Both the position numbers and the translations under genes were made by a program. Of a DNA stretch of 37,575 nucleotides, positions 29,819 to 37,575 are shown piece by piece. The DNA comes from Prochlorococcus sp. AH-716-J09 (lineage in GTDB: Bacteria; Cyanobacteriota; Cyanobacteriia; PCC-6307; Cyanobiaceae): contig JAOOLS010000006.1 of the NCBI GenBank assembly GCA_028408915.1, positions 1-37,575 of the forward strand, given 5' to 3'. Under the pieces are notes generated by a model. The model made no database searches. It was not told the origin of the DNA and saw only the letters and a list, made by a program, of their open reading frames with translations. Numbering within the stretch: position 1 is the stretch's first letter; each line of letters begins with the position of its first letter.

Positions 29819-29830
29819 AAATTTTAATTA

Positions 29831-30418
29831 ATGAATTTCCATAGTTATGGAGAATCTCCGTCGAAATTAGTAAGAATAATAACTGGACAATCAGTATTAA
29901 TAGATCCTTCATCAAGACCAAAAGGGACTTGCCTAGAAGTCGAGAGTGGAATTGCAAGAGTTTATTGTCCTTGTGAAGAAACTGAAGGAATGACACTCGC
30001 ATTTTTACAATCAGGAGATCAATTAAGGACAGACCTTTTATGTAGCGAAGGTGTCTGCGTTGAAGCACTAACAGATTTGTCGTTTCACAGCAACGTAAAT
30101 ATTGATGAGAATATGGGTTTCGATGCAGTAAATGAATGGACTTTGCAACTCCTTAGGATTAGACACTTAGGAAATGCGGAACAGCGATTACAAGCCTTGT
30201 TTTCAATACTTGTAAATCGTCTAGGTAGAAGATGTGGCCAATGGTGTGAGTTACCTTTTAGGTTAACTCACGAAAGAATAGGCGAATTAATCGGTTCTAC
30301 ACGAGTAACATCAACAAGATTAATTTCTAAATTAAGATCATCTGAGTTATTAATAGCTCCTATCGGGACCCAAACAGTCAGTGTTGCCCCTTCTTTTATT
30401 GAAACATCGCCGCTATAA
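29831..30418 (+). CDS. Crp/Fnr-family transcriptional regulator
   Basis: ORF; C-terminal HTH 'LPFRLTHERIGELIGSTRVTSTRLISKLRSSELL'. Confidence 0.85.
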   Translation: MNFHSYGESPSKLVRIITGQSVLIDPSSRPKGTCLEVESGIARVYCPCEETEGMTLAFLQSGDQLRTDLLCSEGVCVEALTDLSFHSNVNIDENMGFDAVNEWTLQLLRIRHLGNAEQRLQALFSILVNRLGRRCGQWCELPFRLTHERIGELIGSTRVTSTRLISKLRSSELLIAPIGTQTVSVAPSFIETSPL

Positions 30419-30422
30419 AAAC

Positions 30423-30710
30423 ATGAAGGAATCACAATCACTTACAAACAACTTGTTAATGGAAGTTGATGTTTTATCGAATAGACTCAGAAATATCAAG
30501 CAATCTTATAAAACTACAGAAAATAAAGCATTGAAGGGAAGATTATTTGCTGAAAACAAAAATATTTTTAAAAGAGTTAATGAGATTCATAAAATAGCTG
30601 AACTCTTAAATAAAAATAATGAGAAAATTAACTTTTCGAATTTACTTTTTGAAATAACCAAAAGAACATTGAATGAAAATAAATTTGAAAGTAATTTATT
30701 TTTTCTTTAA
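30423..30710 (+). CDS. Hypothetical protein
   Basis: ORF; trimmed start MKESQSLTNNLLMEVDVLSNRLRNIKQSYKTTENKALKGRL... Confidence 0.6.
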   Translation: MKESQSLTNNLLMEVDVLSNRLRNIKQSYKTTENKALKGRLFAENKNIFKRVNEIHKIAELLNKNNEKINFSNLLFEITKRTLNENKFESNLFFL

Positions 30711-31250
30711 ATCACTATCTATTAGTAATATTGCCGAAGGTTGATTAGAAGCAAACTTTACCTTGCCGAGTATGTTCGCAAATTCATCTTCTGATTGTGT
30801 TTGAGCCTCTATAATAGGATCTAAAAATACGTTAGTTCTTGTATCTGAAATTCTTTCTGATATAGAATAAAGTTGCTGTAGAGATGAAGTTAAATCAGCT
30901 TCCATGTTAAAAGAATAAGAAATCAGTTCCTCTATAGAATCCCATGTTTGAACGGGTGCAGGAATTTCATCTAATTTTACGCTTTGTCCTCTTGCGATTA
31001 AGTAATCTGCAAATTTCTGAGCATGTTCCATTTCGCCTTGTGATTCACTTAGAAAATGAGAGGCAAATCCATTTAAATCACGTTCTTGAAACCATAGATA
31101 CATAGAAAAATATTGAACATTAGCATATCTTTCCATTGTTAGATGTTCAAAAATGTTATCTAGTAAACTATTGTCTATCGGTTGAGCAACAGCTCTTCCT
31201 GATGGACCAAAATTAATTAATTTCTTTGTTTTTAGATTATTTTCATTCAT
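30696..31250 (-). CDS. Ferritin
   Basis: ORF; 'LTMERYANVQYFSMYLWFQERDLNGFASHFLSESQGEMEHAQKFADYLIARG' with ferroxidase residues E..., ExxH. Confidence 0.92.
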   Translation of the reverse strand: MNENNLKTKKLINFGPSGRAVAQPIDNSLLDNIFEHLTMERYANVQYFSMYLWFQERDLNGFASHFLSESQGEMEHAQKFADYLIARGQSVKLDEIPAPVQTWDSIEELISYSFNMEADLTSSLQQLYSISERISDTRTNVFLDPIIEAQTQSEDEFANILGKVKFASNQPSAILLIDSDLKKK

Positions 31251-31334
31251 TTTCAGATAAGTATCTAGATAAATAATACAACATTTTGTATAAATTAGTA
31301 ATTAATAAATCTTTTAAATTAAATTAAATAATAT

Positions 31335-31353
31335 GATAATGAAAATCACTCGC
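31335..31353. promoter_or_regulatory. Fur-box-like element 3 upstream of the Lys/Cys-rich peptide ORF
   Basis: GATAATGAAAATCACTCGC; 15/19 to canonical Fur box; 28-bp block 31330-31357 shares 24/28 with 29750-29777. Confidence 0.6.
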
Positions 31354-31363
31354 AATACTATAA

Positions 31364-31486
31364 ATGAATTCAGAGTACAGTTTTTCTGAACTGCTATTAA
31401 CTAAAAAAATATATAAAAGTAAAAAAAAGAAATGTAAAAAGAAAAAATGCTCTAATTGGAAGGGAGGCAAGTGTAATTGCCTATAA
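31364..31486 (+). CDS. 40-aa Lys/Cys-rich small peptide, unlisted in ORF track
   Basis: Manual translation MNSEYSFSELLLTKKIYKSKKKKCKKKKCSNWKGGKCNCL*; C-x4-C-x7-C-x-C with 13 Lys. Confidence 0.6.
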   Translation: MNSEYSFSELLLTKKIYKSKKKKCKKKKCSNWKGGKCNCL

Positions 31487-31493
31487 ATAAATT

Positions 31494-32570
31494 CTATATA
31501 TATACCTTATGTGCTCCAGGATATAAAAAATAATAACTATTTTTATTTATAGAAAGAGAACATTTATCACCAATATTTAAAAGATTATTAATATCAGTTC
31601 TAACCCGCAATATGTTTCCATTAATAGATACTTTATATATAAGAAATTCTCCAAGAAATTCTTTAGATATAACAATCGCATCACAAGATTCTGATCTTTT
31701 AATTGAGATAAATTTAGGCGAAATTGACATACTTTTGATACCTGTATTTTTCAAATACTCTGAACAATTTATTTCACCTAAACAAGAAATATATGAATTA
31801 CCATTTTTTTTGAGATTAATAATATTATTACCCAAAATAAAACTACTAACAAATATGGTCTTGGGATTATTTAGAAGGTTAATTGGCGTATCAATTTGAT
31901 GTATTTTCCCATCATTCATAACGGCGACTTTATCGCAAATTGACATCGCTTCTTCCGGGTCATGAGTAACCATCATTCCGCTTGCATTACAACCTTTTAG
32001 GATATTAGGGAGTTCACTTCTCAATTTTAGTTTGACATGCATATCAAGACTACAAAAAGGTTCATCTAATAAAATAAAATTTGTACCTGGAGCAAGAGCT
32101 CTCGCAATTGCGAGTCTTTGTTTTTGGCCTCCAGACAGTTCATGTGGGTACCTTTCAACAAAACTATCAAGACCAACAACATTCAATAAATAATTGACTC
32201 TAGATCTGTCTTTTTTGTTTTTCAAACCAAAAATTACATTTTCCAAAACAGTTAAGTGAGGGAAAAGTGCATAGTCTTGAAAAACCATACCAATATTTCT
32301 TTTCTCAGGACTAAGAATTTTTTGCCTATTTGAAATTTCCTTATCATTTAGAGAAATCCTCCCTTTAGAGGGATATTCGAACCCTGCGATTAATCTTAAA
32401 AGAGTAGTTTTTCCGCAACCAGAAGGACCAAGCAACCCTAACAATTCCCCATTTTCGATTTTCAGGTTAATTTCGTTTAATATCCAATTTGAACATTCTC
32501 GCTTATCATATTTATGATGCAAATCATCAATTATTAACGCATCATTTTTCACTAAGTTCTTCTTATTCAA
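31494..32570 (-). CDS. Fe(III)-type ABC transporter ATP-binding protein (FutC/FbpC-like)
   Basis: ORF; 'LGPSGCGKTTLLRLIAGFEYPSKG', 'LSGGQKQRLAIARALAPG', 'ILLDEPFCSLD', 'MVTHDPEEAM'; ferritin neighbourhood. Confidence 0.82.
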   Translation of the reverse strand: MNKKNLVKNDALIIDDLHHKYDKRECSNWILNEINLKIENGELLGLLGPSGCGKTTLLRLIAGFEYPSKGRISLNDKEISNRQKILSPEKRNIGMVFQDYALFPHLTVLENVIFGLKNKKDRSRVNYLLNVVGLDSFVERYPHELSGGQKQRLAIARALAPGTNFILLDEPFCSLDMHVKLKLRSELPNILKGCNASGMMVTHDPEEAMSICDKVAVMNDGKIHQIDTPINLLNNPKTIFVSSFILGNNIINLKKNGNSYISCLGEINCSEYLKNTGIKSMSISPKFISIKRSESCDAIVISKEFLGEFLIYKVSINGNILRVRTDINNLLNIGDKCSLSINKNSYYFLYPGAHKVYI

Positions 32571-32647
32571 ATATATTAAGTTAGCAGAAAATATTCACCT
32601 AAAATATCCCATGTATAATTTTATACACCATTTAATTTTCAAATTTA

Positions 32648-33301
32648 ATGAGAAAGTCTGAAAGAGCAGAAATAATACGCAAGGAACTCAAAAAGCTATA
32701 TCCATCGCCTCCCATACCCCTTGATCATACAAATGCGTATACTCTTCTGGTAGCGGTAGTTTTAAGTGCACAATCAACAGATAAGAAAGTTAATGAATTA
32801 ACGAAAAGCTTATTTAAAGTTGCAGATAATCCAGAAAAGATGATGCAGCTAGGTATTAATGGCATTTACGAATACATAAAATTTTTAGGTTTATCCAATC
32901 AAAAATCAAAGAACATTTATAATTTATCTAAATTATTGATTGAGAAGCATAATGGTATGGTCCCAGATTCTTTTGAGAAGCTTGAATCTCTTCCAGGGGT
33001 AGGTCATAAAACAGCATCAGTTGTAATGTCTCAAGTGTTTAAAATACCCTCATTCCCAGTCGATACTCACATACACAGGTTGGCACAAAGATGGGGCCTT
33101 TCAAATGGCGATAGCGTAGTTCAAACAGAAAAAGACCTAAAAAAAATATTTCCTGTTTATGATTGGAATACTTTACATTTGCAAATAATCTTTTATGGCA
33201 GAGAATATTGTACAGCAAGAGGCTGTGATGGAACAAAATGTTATTTATGTCGCACTCTTTATCCCAAAAGAAAAAAGAAATTTATATGTAAAAAGCCTTA
33301 A
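32648..33301 (+). CDS. nth: Endonuclease III
   Basis: ORF; HhH 'ESLPGVGHKTASVVMSQVF', 'PVDTHIHRLAQRWGL', Cys cluster 'CTARGCDGTKCYLC'. Confidence 0.96.
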   Translation: MRKSERAEIIRKELKKLYPSPPIPLDHTNAYTLLVAVVLSAQSTDKKVNELTKSLFKVADNPEKMMQLGINGIYEYIKFLGLSNQKSKNIYNLSKLLIEKHNGMVPDSFEKLESLPGVGHKTASVVMSQVFKIPSFPVDTHIHRLAQRWGLSNGDSVVQTEKDLKKIFPVYDWNTLHLQIIFYGREYCTARGCDGTKCYLCRTLYPKRKKKFICKKP

Positions 33302-33336
33302 GAAATTTATATAATATTAAAATTAGTTTTTTAATC

Positions 33337-33996
33337 ATGAAAATAGCAATTACTGGTGCCTCGGGGAAAACAGGTTATAGAATTTCCGAAGAAGCAGTTA
33401 AGAAAGGATATAAAGTAAGGCAAATCATCAGAAAGAATTCAAAAGTCTCAGCAGGACTAGAGCGTTTAGAAACAATTAGGCTTTCTTTAGACAAAAAAGG
33501 GGAACTTGATGAAGCTTTAAAAGATATTGATGCTTTGATAATTGCGACTGGAGCGAGAGCATCATTAGATTTAACTGGTCCTGCAAAGGTTGATGCATTA
33601 GGTGTATATAGGCAATTAGAGAGTTGCAAAAGAGTTGGCATTAAGAGAGTTATTTTAGTTAGTTCCCTTTGTACTGGTAAATTATTTCACCCATTAAACT
33701 TATTTGGTTTAATTCTTATTTGGAAGAAATTAGGTGAAAACTTTCTACGCAACTCAAATTTTGAATGGACTATTATTAGACCTGGAGGATTAAAGGAAAA
33801 TGAAGATATTAAATCAGAAAATATAAATTATTCAAAAGAAGATACTCAAATTAATGGATCAATACCAAGAAGATTAGTTGCGCAATGTTGTATAGATTCT
33901 TTGAAAAACAAAGAATCCATAAATAAATTAATAGAAGTTACAAGTTCGAATGATAATAAAAAGATATCTTTTAAAAAAGCTATGCAAATGATTTAA
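33337..33996 (+). CDS. NAD(P)-binding atypical SDR family protein
   Basis: ORF; 'MKIAITGASGKTGYRISEEA', 'VILVSSLCTG', 'WTIIRPGGL'. Confidence 0.85.
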   Translation: MKIAITGASGKTGYRISEEAVKKGYKVRQIIRKNSKVSAGLERLETIRLSLDKKGELDEALKDIDALIIATGARASLDLTGPAKVDALGVYRQLESCKRVGIKRVILVSSLCTGKLFHPLNLFGLILIWKKLGENFLRNSNFEWTIIRPGGLKENEDIKSENINYSKEDTQINGSIPRRLVAQCCIDSLKNKESINKLIEVTSSNDNKKISFKKAMQMI

Positions 33997-34022
33997 AAGA
34001 TGTAAATATATTAATTAAAACT

Positions 34023-34211
34023 ATGAAAATAAATCCCAAAATTGACGCATTACAATTAATGCTTACTGATTTAAGAACTAGAAATGAGCCAATAAGACAT
34101 AAAGCTGCATTTAAAGGTTGTCAACCAGAATTTCAAAGTCTTGTATCAAGATTAATAAAGCAGTTAGAAGACGAATTAGTTGCTGAAAAGCTTACTAATC
34201 GTCATAGTTAA
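34023..34211 (+). CDS. Small conserved hypothetical protein
   Basis: ORF 62 aa MKINPKIDALQLMLTDLRTRNEPIRHKAAFKGCQPEFQSLVSRLIKQLEDELVAEKL... Confidence 0.6.
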   Translation: MKINPKIDALQLMLTDLRTRNEPIRHKAAFKGCQPEFQSLVSRLIKQLEDELVAEKLTNRHS

Positions 34212-34221
34212 AAAATTTAGA

Positions 34222-34833
34222 TTACTTAAATGAAATTAAGTTATCCAATTTTGCTTGTTCTGAAAGTTCATCATATCCTCCAAAAAATTTATTATCCAAA
34301 AATATTTGAGGGAAAGTATTATGGCTACTTTGAGCCATAATTTTTTGAAAGCTCTCATCATTGTCTATTAGAGTAACTTCATGAGGGATAGATAAAGAAT
34401 TAAGCAACCTAATTGCTCTTTTAGACCAAGGACAATCCTTTAAAATATATGCTTTTACACGTGATTCATTAATGATTAAATCTTGATTTGAGATATTAAT
34501 AATTTTCTGTTCAAAAGAAAGTAAAAATATATCAGTACCTTTTTTTACAATACATCCCTCCTCTAGATGCCCGCCAAACACATTACATCCCTCATCTGCA
34601 AAACTCAAATGTAAATGAACATCTCCTTTATTAAAATGTCCGTTTAAAGAAACTATTTCTAGATTTCCTTCAAATTTATTTATCTCTTGATTACCTGGGC
34701 ATTGAATACAAACTGTTCTAAGATTACCAACCACTCCAGAAACATACCCGTATAAATTATTCGATAAAGAATATTCTTTAATTGAATTTATCAAATCAGA
34801 TTCTGGAGATAGCTTTAGGCTATGAGGCAGCAT
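34222..34833 (-). CDS. PPC/DUF296 domain fused to a glutaredoxin domain
   Basis: ORF; N-term 'GVVGNLRTVCIQCPG...LEIVSLNGHFNKGDVHLHLSFADEGCNVFGGHLEEGCIV' (PPC), C-term 'VKAYILKDCPWSKRAIRLLNSL...NTFPQIFLDNKFFGGYDEL' (Grx). Confidence 0.85.
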   Translation of the reverse strand: MLPHSLKLSPESDLINSIKEYSLSNNLYGYVSGVVGNLRTVCIQCPGNQEINKFEGNLEIVSLNGHFNKGDVHLHLSFADEGCNVFGGHLEEGCIVKKGTDIFLLSFEQKIINISNQDLIINESRVKAYILKDCPWSKRAIRLLNSLSIPHEVTLIDNDESFQKIMAQSSHNTFPQIFLDNKFFGGYDELSEQAKLDNLISFK

Positions 34834-35017
34834 TAGATATAAGGAATAATTTTGTAATATAAAACATCATCATTCATAAAGAGAAGTTGAGTTTATAATC
34901 TTTAGGATTAAGATTTAAATTAAATTTTAGAATCTAGCATCAAAAACCATTTAAAATTTCTACTTTAAATTTAAGCTTGTTGAGAGTGTAATATATTTTT
35001 TATATACAAAAACTGAT

Positions 35018-35557
35018 TTGTTATTAAGAAAAAATCTTAAAAATTTGGCATTGAATATTCCTAATTTATTATCGATATCTCGCCTTTTCCTTGTATTTCC
35101 ATTAATACTTTTTTTAGAAATTAACAGACCTTTTTATGTCTTTATATTGATTATTATTGGAGGTTTAACAGATTATTTTGACGGATTAATTGCAAGGAAA
35201 TTTAATCTTAAAACCAGACTAGGAGCTATCCTTGATCCCTTAAGCGATAAAGTATTCTATTTAATTCCTTTGACCTTCCTTTGTAAAAATAATTTTATAC
35301 CCTTCTGGTCTTTGTCATTAATTTTATTTAGAGAATTAATTATCTCTAGCCTAAGGAACTCTACAAACGACGGTTTACCAGCATCAATGTTAGGAAAATA
35401 TAAAACATTTTTCTTTTTTATTTCAGTAATTACCTTCTTTACACCATTAAAAATCACCTTATTGAATAATTTGGCTTTAATTTTTTATTGGTTAGGATTT
35501 ATCCTGACCTTAGTGACTTTATTAGGCTATTTAAGAATTAAAAAGAATATTATCTGA
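35018..35557 (+). CDS. pgsA: CDP-diacylglycerol-glycerol-3-phosphate 3-phosphatidyltransferase (TTG start)
   Basis: ORF; CDP-alcohol motif 'GGLTDYFDGLIARKFNLKTRLGAILDPLSDK'. Confidence 0.95.
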   Translation: MLLRKNLKNLALNIPNLLSISRLFLVFPLILFLEINRPFYVFILIIIGGLTDYFDGLIARKFNLKTRLGAILDPLSDKVFYLIPLTFLCKNNFIPFWSLSLILFRELIISSLRNSTNDGLPASMLGKYKTFFFFISVITFFTPLKITLLNNLALIFYWLGFILTLVTLLGYLRIKKNII

Positions 35558-36457
35558 ATTTTCATCAAACTCCTTACTCTTTTTATTATTAAAATCATTC
35601 ACAAAACTATCCTTTAGACCGTTAAATAAATCAAAAGTTGGCGCCCACTCTAAATCACGTTTTATCTTAGAGATATCAGTCTGATAATGATTTAATCTAA
35701 TTGGAAATCCCTTTCGAGACTTAGGATCTAATTTTTGATAATCAAATGTTCTTAAAGAAATCTCATTTTGGTTTAATCCAAGAACTTTCGCACAGAAAAA
35801 GATTAAACCCTTGATTGTTACTCCTTTTTCACCTGAACAATTGTAAATATTATTTCTGGAATTTTCAAAGTTTATGCACCTAATCATTACATCAGTTAGA
35901 TCCGAAACGTGGCCTAGCTGAGTAATTAAAGAACCGTCACCAGGGATTGGTATAGATTTTTGTGTAAATAACCTTTCAAAAAACCAATTTTCAATTTTAT
36001 TATAATTTCCTGGTCCATAAATATAAGTAGGTCTAAAACTTGTAAAAGGAATTTTTTGTTTTATTAACCAATTTTCTGTCTCAAACTTTCCTTTGTGCCT
36101 ACTTTCTAGATCAATTGGATCAACTTCGGATAAGGGTAGTTCAGAATTATCTTTATAAACACCTGCAGAGCTTACATATATATATCTCTGGAAAGAGTTA
36201 TCTAAATTTTCTATAAGAAGTTTGGTTTGTTCTAACTCTCGTCCAGAAATATCAAAAACAACATCATACTTTTCATTTCTTAGCTTGACGATATCTTCTG
36301 AATTATTTCTATCACCCTTAATTAAATTTGTTTTTTCAGGATTACTTTTATTACCTCTCGTGAAAATATCAATATCATAATTTTTACTTAATAATTTTCC
36401 AACCAAAGACTTGCCAACAAATCTAGTGCCACCCATTACAAGAATTTTCATATTCAA
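35531..36457 (-). CDS. NAD-dependent epimerase/dehydratase (plastid CSP41-like extended SDR)
   Basis: ORF; 'MKILVMGGTRFVGKSLVGKLL', 'YIYVSSAGVY', 'FRPTYIYGPGNY'. Confidence 0.85.
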   Translation of the reverse strand: MNMKILVMGGTRFVGKSLVGKLLSKNYDIDIFTRGNKSNPEKTNLIKGDRNNSEDIVKLRNEKYDVVFDISGRELEQTKLLIENLDNSFQRYIYVSSAGVYKDNSELPLSEVDPIDLESRHKGKFETENWLIKQKIPFTSFRPTYIYGPGNYNKIENWFFERLFTQKSIPIPGDGSLITQLGHVSDLTDVMIRCINFENSRNNIYNCSGEKGVTIKGLIFFCAKVLGLNQNEISLRTFDYQKLDPKSRKGFPIRLNHYQTDISKIKRDLEWAPTFDLFNGLKDSFVNDFNNKKSKEFDENSDNILFNS

Positions 36458-36543
36458 AAAATATTTAACTGAAGTAGTAATCTTAAATAGAATTACATAT
36501 TGAATAGTACTACTAATAAGTAATTAATGAAAAGGATGATTCT

Positions 36544-37311
36544 ATGGACCTAATACCAGCAATTGATTTAATGAATGGTAAGTGTGTAAGGCTTTTTAAA
36601 GGCGACTTTAATAAAAGAAAAGACTTCACAAAAGAGCCTCATGAGCAAGCTAAATTTTGGGAAAGCGAAGGAGCAAAATATATACATATAGTTGATTTGG
36701 ATGCTGCAAAAACTGGATCCCCAATAAACGATAAATCAATAAAAAAGATTGCAAAAACAGTTAACATACCTATTCAAATAGGTGGAGGTATAAGGTCTCA
36801 AGAAAGGATAGAACAATTATTTTCTTATGGTATTGAGAAAGTTATCATGGGAACCTCTGCAATAGAAAATAAAGAACTAGTTAAAGACTTATCAAATAAA
36901 TTTCCTGGAAGGATAATTGTTGGGATAGATGCAAAAGATGGAAAAGTTAGTACAAGGGGTTGGCTTGAGCAATCTAATATTTTTGCCAAAGATCTAGTAA
37001 AGGAGTTTTCTTCATTTAAAATTGCTAGTTTTATTGTTACGGATATAAATACAGATGGGACTTTAGAAGGGACAAATGAAGAATTCATAAAAAGCATACT
37101 TGAAATTACAGATATTCCAGTAATAGCCTCAGGAGGTGTTGGTTCAATTTCTGATTTATTATCCTTAGTAAAATTTGAAAACTCTGGACTATTTGGAGTA
37201 ATAGTAGGTAAAGCTCTATATGAAAATAAATTCACGATAAACGAAGCAAATAATGTATTGTCAGCAGAGAGATTAAATGACATTGATTTAAACACGAATT
37301 ACTACGCTTAA
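36544..37311 (+). CDS. hisA: Phosphoribosylformimino-5-aminoimidazole carboxamide ribotide isomerase
   Basis: ORF; 'MDLIPAIDLMNGKCVRLFKGDF', 'IQIGGGIRSQERIE', 'VIASGGVGSISDL'. Confidence 0.97.
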   Translation: MDLIPAIDLMNGKCVRLFKGDFNKRKDFTKEPHEQAKFWESEGAKYIHIVDLDAAKTGSPINDKSIKKIAKTVNIPIQIGGGIRSQERIEQLFSYGIEKVIMGTSAIENKELVKDLSNKFPGRIIVGIDAKDGKVSTRGWLEQSNIFAKDLVKEFSSFKIASFIVTDINTDGTLEGTNEEFIKSILEITDIPVIASGGVGSISDLLSLVKFENSGLFGVIVGKALYENKFTINEANNVLSAERLNDIDLNTNYYA

Positions 37312-37390
37312 AAGAGAATAAAAATTGATTTAAGGCTGGTGTTTGCAGTAATTGTTAGTTAATTTTGTATAAGAGATAAGAAATCTAGTC

Positions 37391-37575
37391 TTGGAATTAA
37401 TTTCAAAAAAATCGATATTGATTATTGCTCCAAGCTTAATAGCAGAATCTTTATCGCTTAAGTTAACATCACTAGACCAAAATTTAGAAATTAATTTTAA
37501 TAATGGAACAGGTGATAAAACTCCAGATTTAGTTATATGGAATGTTCTTAATTTCCAATCAGAAGATCTTATAAG
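37391..37575 (+). CDS. Partial ORF, product unassigned (TTG start, runs off window)
   Basis: Open frame LELISKKSILIIAPSLIAESLSLKLTSLDQNLEINFNNGTGDKTPDLVIWNVLNFQSEDLIR...; no stop before window end. Confidence 0.5.
   Translation, partial: MELISKKSILIIAPSLIAESLSLKLTSLDQNLEINFNNGTGDKTPDLVIWNVLNFQSEDLI

Noticed and set aside
36825-37295. 156-aa minus-strand ORF
   Set aside because: Antisense to hisA.
1-37575. CRISPR arrays, transposons, prophage genes, toxin-antitoxin or restriction systems
   Set aside because: Looked for direct-repeat arrays and hallmark protein motifs on both strands and saw none.

Overview
AT-rich window with the gene content and style of a marine picocyanobacterium, most likely high-light Prochlorococcus (inferred from gene content and AT richness; strain not identifiable by eye). 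Left part: ordinary housekeeping genes (mrnC fragment, STAS protein, carA, trpD, ABC exporter, msrA, tRNA-Pro(GGG), uppP). Then a four-gene glucosylglycerate synthesis/recycling cluster (glycerate kinase, GPG phosphatase, GH13 phosphorylase, gpgS), a complete urease locus (ureC-B-A-D minus, ureE-F-G plus) and the urea ABC transporter urtABCDE, with an NtcA-like promoter before urtA and an attenuator-like hairpin between urtA and urtB. From 23.2 to 27.3 kb the sequence is low-density and accessory-like, with many very small ORFs (several absent from the ORF track) and one likely ribbon-helix-helix protein. Next come a Rieske oxygenase / tiny membrane protein / orphan ABC ATPase operon and an iron-regulation neighbourhood (Crp-family regulator, ferritin, FutC-like ATPase) carrying several Fur-box-like palindromes. 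One of these sits directly before an unlisted 40-aa Lys/Cys-rich peptide ORF, which I consider the most novel item. The right end is housekeeping (nth, SDR, a PPC/DUF296-glutaredoxin fusion, pgsA, epimerase, hisA, and a partial ORF).
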